DNA of 64,000 bases from Arthrobacter globiformis NBRC 12137 (lineage in GTDB: Bacteria > Actinomycetota > Actinomycetes > Actinomycetales > Micrococcaceae): contig NZ_BAEG01000080.1 of NCBI RefSeq assembly GCF_000238915.1, positions 62,001 through 126,000 of the forward strand. Direction: 5' to 3'. Every line of letters begins with the position of its first letter. Position 1 is the first letter of the stretch. Both the position numbers and the translations under genes were made by a program. This document shows, one piece after another, positions 61,817 through 64,000 of this stretch. The notes under the pieces are model-generated. The model saw only the letters and a list, made by a program, of their open reading frames with translations, ran no database searches and was not told where the DNA came from.

Positions 61817-63973
61817 TCAGCCGCGGACCAGTGTCCCGCAGCCTTGGACCTCGAAGCCCTTTACCCAGGACGGAATCGTCACGATAACCCAGGCTGAACC
61901 CAAGTAGTTGTCGTAGATCTCGTCAAGGGTTCCGCCGAAGCCGCTCAGCATCGCCATGTAACAGGAACTGCCGGAGCCGTAGCCGTAATAGTCGCCGGGC
62001 AGGATGTCGATACCAACCCGGTAGGTTCCGTCTTTAGTGATGCTTGTTGCCTTTGCACCCGTGGACGGGACAGTGGTCCAAGCGCCGCAGCCACTGGACC
62101 TGAACCCTACGTCGCCGGGAAGGATCTGGACGTACGTCCGGGCGGACCCGTAGTAGTTCGCGTTGACGTAGTCCAGACTGCTGCCAAAGCCATTGAGCCG
62201 TTCCCAGTAGCAGCCGCTGCCCGTTCCCGTCGCCTTGTACAGGCCCGGCTTGATCTGCGTCCCCACCCGGTACGTGCCGTCTCCGCGAAGGACCGTCACA
62301 GCCCAGACCGGCAGCTTCAGCGCCGGGCTCATCGTGACCCGCGTGTCCGAGTAGATGAGGCTGGCGGAGACGCGGACCGTGATGGAGCGGCCGTTGTCCG
62401 CGGCAGTGAGGCGGTAGGTGCGGTACCGCGCGCCGGAGATGGCGGCACCGTTGCGGTACCACTGGTATGCGTAGGCGGACGGCGCGGGGGAGTAGGTGCC
62501 GGGATTGGCTGTGAGGACCGAGCCCAGCGATGTTGCGCCGGTGATGCGCGGCGCCGTCTTCAGGGTGATGAGCGCCCTGCCAACGGTGACTGCGCCGGTG
62601 GTTACCGATCGTGTTGCATAGCCTGGCTTGGAAACTGTGACCTTCACGTTCACCCTGGACCCGATGTAGCTGGGGTTGAAGTACAGCGCGTACCCGGTGC
62701 CGCCCCTGATTGCTACGCCGTTCCGGTACCACTGGTACCGGAACGTCGTGCCGGAGGGCCAGCCCTGGGACACCTTCACGGTGTTGCCGTAACGGTGGGT
62801 TCCCACCACGCTCAAGGGTTTGGTGGCAACAATCGTCCCGGCCGCAATGGTGCGTGCCGCGGAGAAGCGGTCAACGGTGACGAAGCCGGCCTTGGTTGCC
62901 CGGACCCGCACCTTGAGTGCTTTGCCGTAGTCGGCAGCGGACGTTGTGTACGTACGCCCAACCGCTCCAGCGATGGCCGCCGTTCCGCGGTACCACTGGT
63001 AGGACAGCGCGGCACCTCCGGGAGCCCACGTTCCTGCATTCGCCGTCTGCACCTGGCCCACGCGGGCGGTTCCGCTGACGGTGGGTACGGGCGCGGTCAC
63101 GAAGGTTGCGCTGACTCCGGTGACCTGAACGGAGGACAGTTCCACCGAGGTGAAGCCGGGCGCGGACAGCGTCACTTTGGCCCACAGCTTCTGTCCGACA
63201 TCGGAGGCTGTGACGGTGTAGCGGGAGGTGGTGGCCGATCCGATGGCCAAGCTACCGCGGAACCACTGGTAGGCCAGGGCTCCCTGGCTGGCGGAAGTAT
63301 CCCACTGCGGTGTGCCCACCGACAGCTCCTGGCCGACGGCAGGCCTGCCGGTCACGGCGTTGCTCCAAACGACCCCTGTGAAGGCGGCCGGGCGTACAGT
63401 GACGGCCGCCGCTGACACTTCGGTTCCGGGAGCCTGGGCCTCCGTCGACGCCACCACAGTGAGCAGGATGCTCTTGCCCGCCATGGACGGGACAATGGCC
63501 AGAGCATCAGCTTCGCCGACCCCGTGACCTGCGGTCTGGACCGGAACGCCGTCGATGATCCAGCTGTACTGGATCCAGCCGGCGCCGTTCCACTGGCCGC
63601 CCGTGGATGTGAGGGTGCCGCCGACGACGGGGTCCCCCTCAATGGCCGGAAGGCTGATGTTTTCGGGAGCGGCCGGTGCCACTTCCGCGGGCACTGTTTC
63701 CTCGGGTGTAACCTCGGCGGGCGCTGTTTCCGTCGGCGTGGCCTCGGCCGACGGCTGTACTTCGGCAGCCGGACCGGCCGGTGCCGGGTCAGCCGGTGCC
63801 GGGTCTACGGGAGCCGGTGCGGGCTCCGTAACACTGCCGGTTTCCATCGGCAGCGCCTGTGCTGCCGGAGCCATCAGAAGTCCGGCAAGCAACGCCATGC
63901 TGCCGGCTATGGCTATGCTCCTGGTCGGCAGACCAGGGCGCGTCCGCGTACGGACGTTTTCGTGCAGAGACAA
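61817..63973 (-). CDS. Large secreted repeat protein with Ig-like units and a C-terminal twin domain
   Basis: A 718-residue exported protein. Signal peptide about 1-40 (ends AAQA-LPMETG). Residues about 42-105 are Pro/Ala/Glu-rich. From about 105 to 570 are five to six beta-sandwich units with the recurrent YQWYRNGAAI/YQWFRGSLAI motif and a T-x-x-D-x-G-x-x turn, like Ig-like domains of cell-wall binding proteins. The last about 140 residues are two tandem copies of a domain with DGTYRVG, PGLYKATGTGSGCYW or PGDYYGYGSGSSCYM, LDYVNANYYGSA or LDEIYDNYLGSA, and SGCG or QGCG, each with a probable disulfide. No C-terminal anchor is visible. Function likely cell-surface binding. Confidence 0.78.
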   Translation of the reverse strand: MSLHENVRTRTRPGLPTRSIAIAGSMALLAGLLMAPAAQALPMETGSVTEPAPAPVDPAPADPAPAGPAAEVQPSAEATPTETAPAEVTPEETVPAEVAPAAPENISLPAIEGDPVVGGTLTSTGGQWNGAGWIQYSWIIDGVPVQTAGHGVGEADALAIVPSMAGKSILLTVVASTEAQAPGTEVSAAAVTVRPAAFTGVVWSNAVTGRPAVGQELSVGTPQWDTSASQGALAYQWFRGSLAIGSATTSRYTVTASDVGQKLWAKVTLSAPGFTSVELSSVQVTGVSATFVTAPVPTVSGTARVGQVQTANAGTWAPGGAALSYQWYRGTAAIAGAVGRTYTTSAADYGKALKVRVRATKAGFVTVDRFSAARTIAAGTIVATKPLSVVGTHRYGNTVKVSQGWPSGTTFRYQWYRNGVAIRGGTGYALYFNPSYIGSRVNVKVTVSKPGYATRSVTTGAVTVGRALITLKTAPRITGATSLGSVLTANPGTYSPAPSAYAYQWYRNGAAISGARYRTYRLTAADNGRSITVRVSASLIYSDTRVTMSPALKLPVWAVTVLRGDGTYRVGTQIKPGLYKATGTGSGCYWERLNGFGSSLDYVNANYYGSARTYVQILPGDVGFRSSGCGAWTTVPSTGAKATSITKDGTYRVGIDILPGDYYGYGSGSSCYMAMLSGFGGTLDEIYDNYLGSAWVIVTIPSWVKGFEVQGCGTLVRG

Positions 63974-64000
63974 CTAGTGTCCTTCCCCCATGTTGAGACC

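Overview
This 64-kb window is chromosomal DNA of a high-GC Gram-positive bacterium. The most likely source is an Arthrobacter or Pseudarthrobacter relative (Micrococcaceae). This is inferred from the GC-rich codon use with many GTG and TTG starts, the menaquinone set with a MenJ-type reductase, a DtxR/IdeR-type iron box, a class F sortase and an actinobacterial PhoX. No rRNA, tRNA, CRISPR array, phage or transposase gene was recognised. Most genes are ordinary metabolism and transport; the unusual content lies in repeats, small proteins and regulators.

Layout. 1-4067: potassium transport (trkA partial, trkH, a divergent 30-residue membrane peptide and an APC-type transporter). 4374-7964: secreted and surface proteins, a class F sortase, and a small gene broken by an in-frame amber codon. 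8249-10414: glgX. 10619-11842: an MFS transporter. 11938-18497: an iron-box-preceded operon of an oligopeptide/nickel-type ABC importer plus an MFS transporter. 18538-22000: membrane and secreted proteins and a penicillin-binding-type serine hydrolase. 22207-26626: aminotransferase, methyltransferase, a glucuronyl C5-epimerase-like protein framed by two palindromes, and a PAP2 phosphatase. 26755-34461: small proteins and two two-component systems; the second has a regulator fusing an OmpR/SARP-type DNA-binding domain, BTAD, receiver and LuxR-type HTH. 34547-48510: menaquinone genes (menC, menD, menF, menG, menJ and a polyprenyl diphosphate synthase) interleaved with phoX, a nuclease-like gene and a polar amino-acid ABC transporter. 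48945-51070: a second nuclease-like gene, a SUKH-like protein and a TRIC-type channel. 51116-61561: sulfur assimilation (chelatase, ferredoxin sulfite reductase, cysH, cysD, cysN and a sulfonate-type ABC transporter), interrupted by a broken SRPBCC gene and an RtcB ligase. 61817-63973: a large secreted repeat protein.

How the parts fit. MenF, MenD and MenC act on chorismate-derived intermediates early in menaquinone synthesis. The polyprenyl synthase makes the side chain, MenG methylates the ring and MenJ reduces the tail. CysD/CysN activate sulfate, CysH reduces it to sulfite, and the sulfite reductase makes sulfide using siroheme, which the chelatase supplies. The sortase probably anchors its neighbour surface protein.

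The most interesting non-gene signal is a family of tandem arrays with an exact 32-bp period (core ACCCTTCCTCA). They lie directly after four different genes, always in the same orientation relative to the gene, and are C-rich in the mRNA sense. Three further dispersed palindromic families are present: a 71-bp element in three copies, a hairpin pair around the C5-epimerase gene, and a short GAGCCTGTCGA element, one copy of which lies inside a coding sequence.
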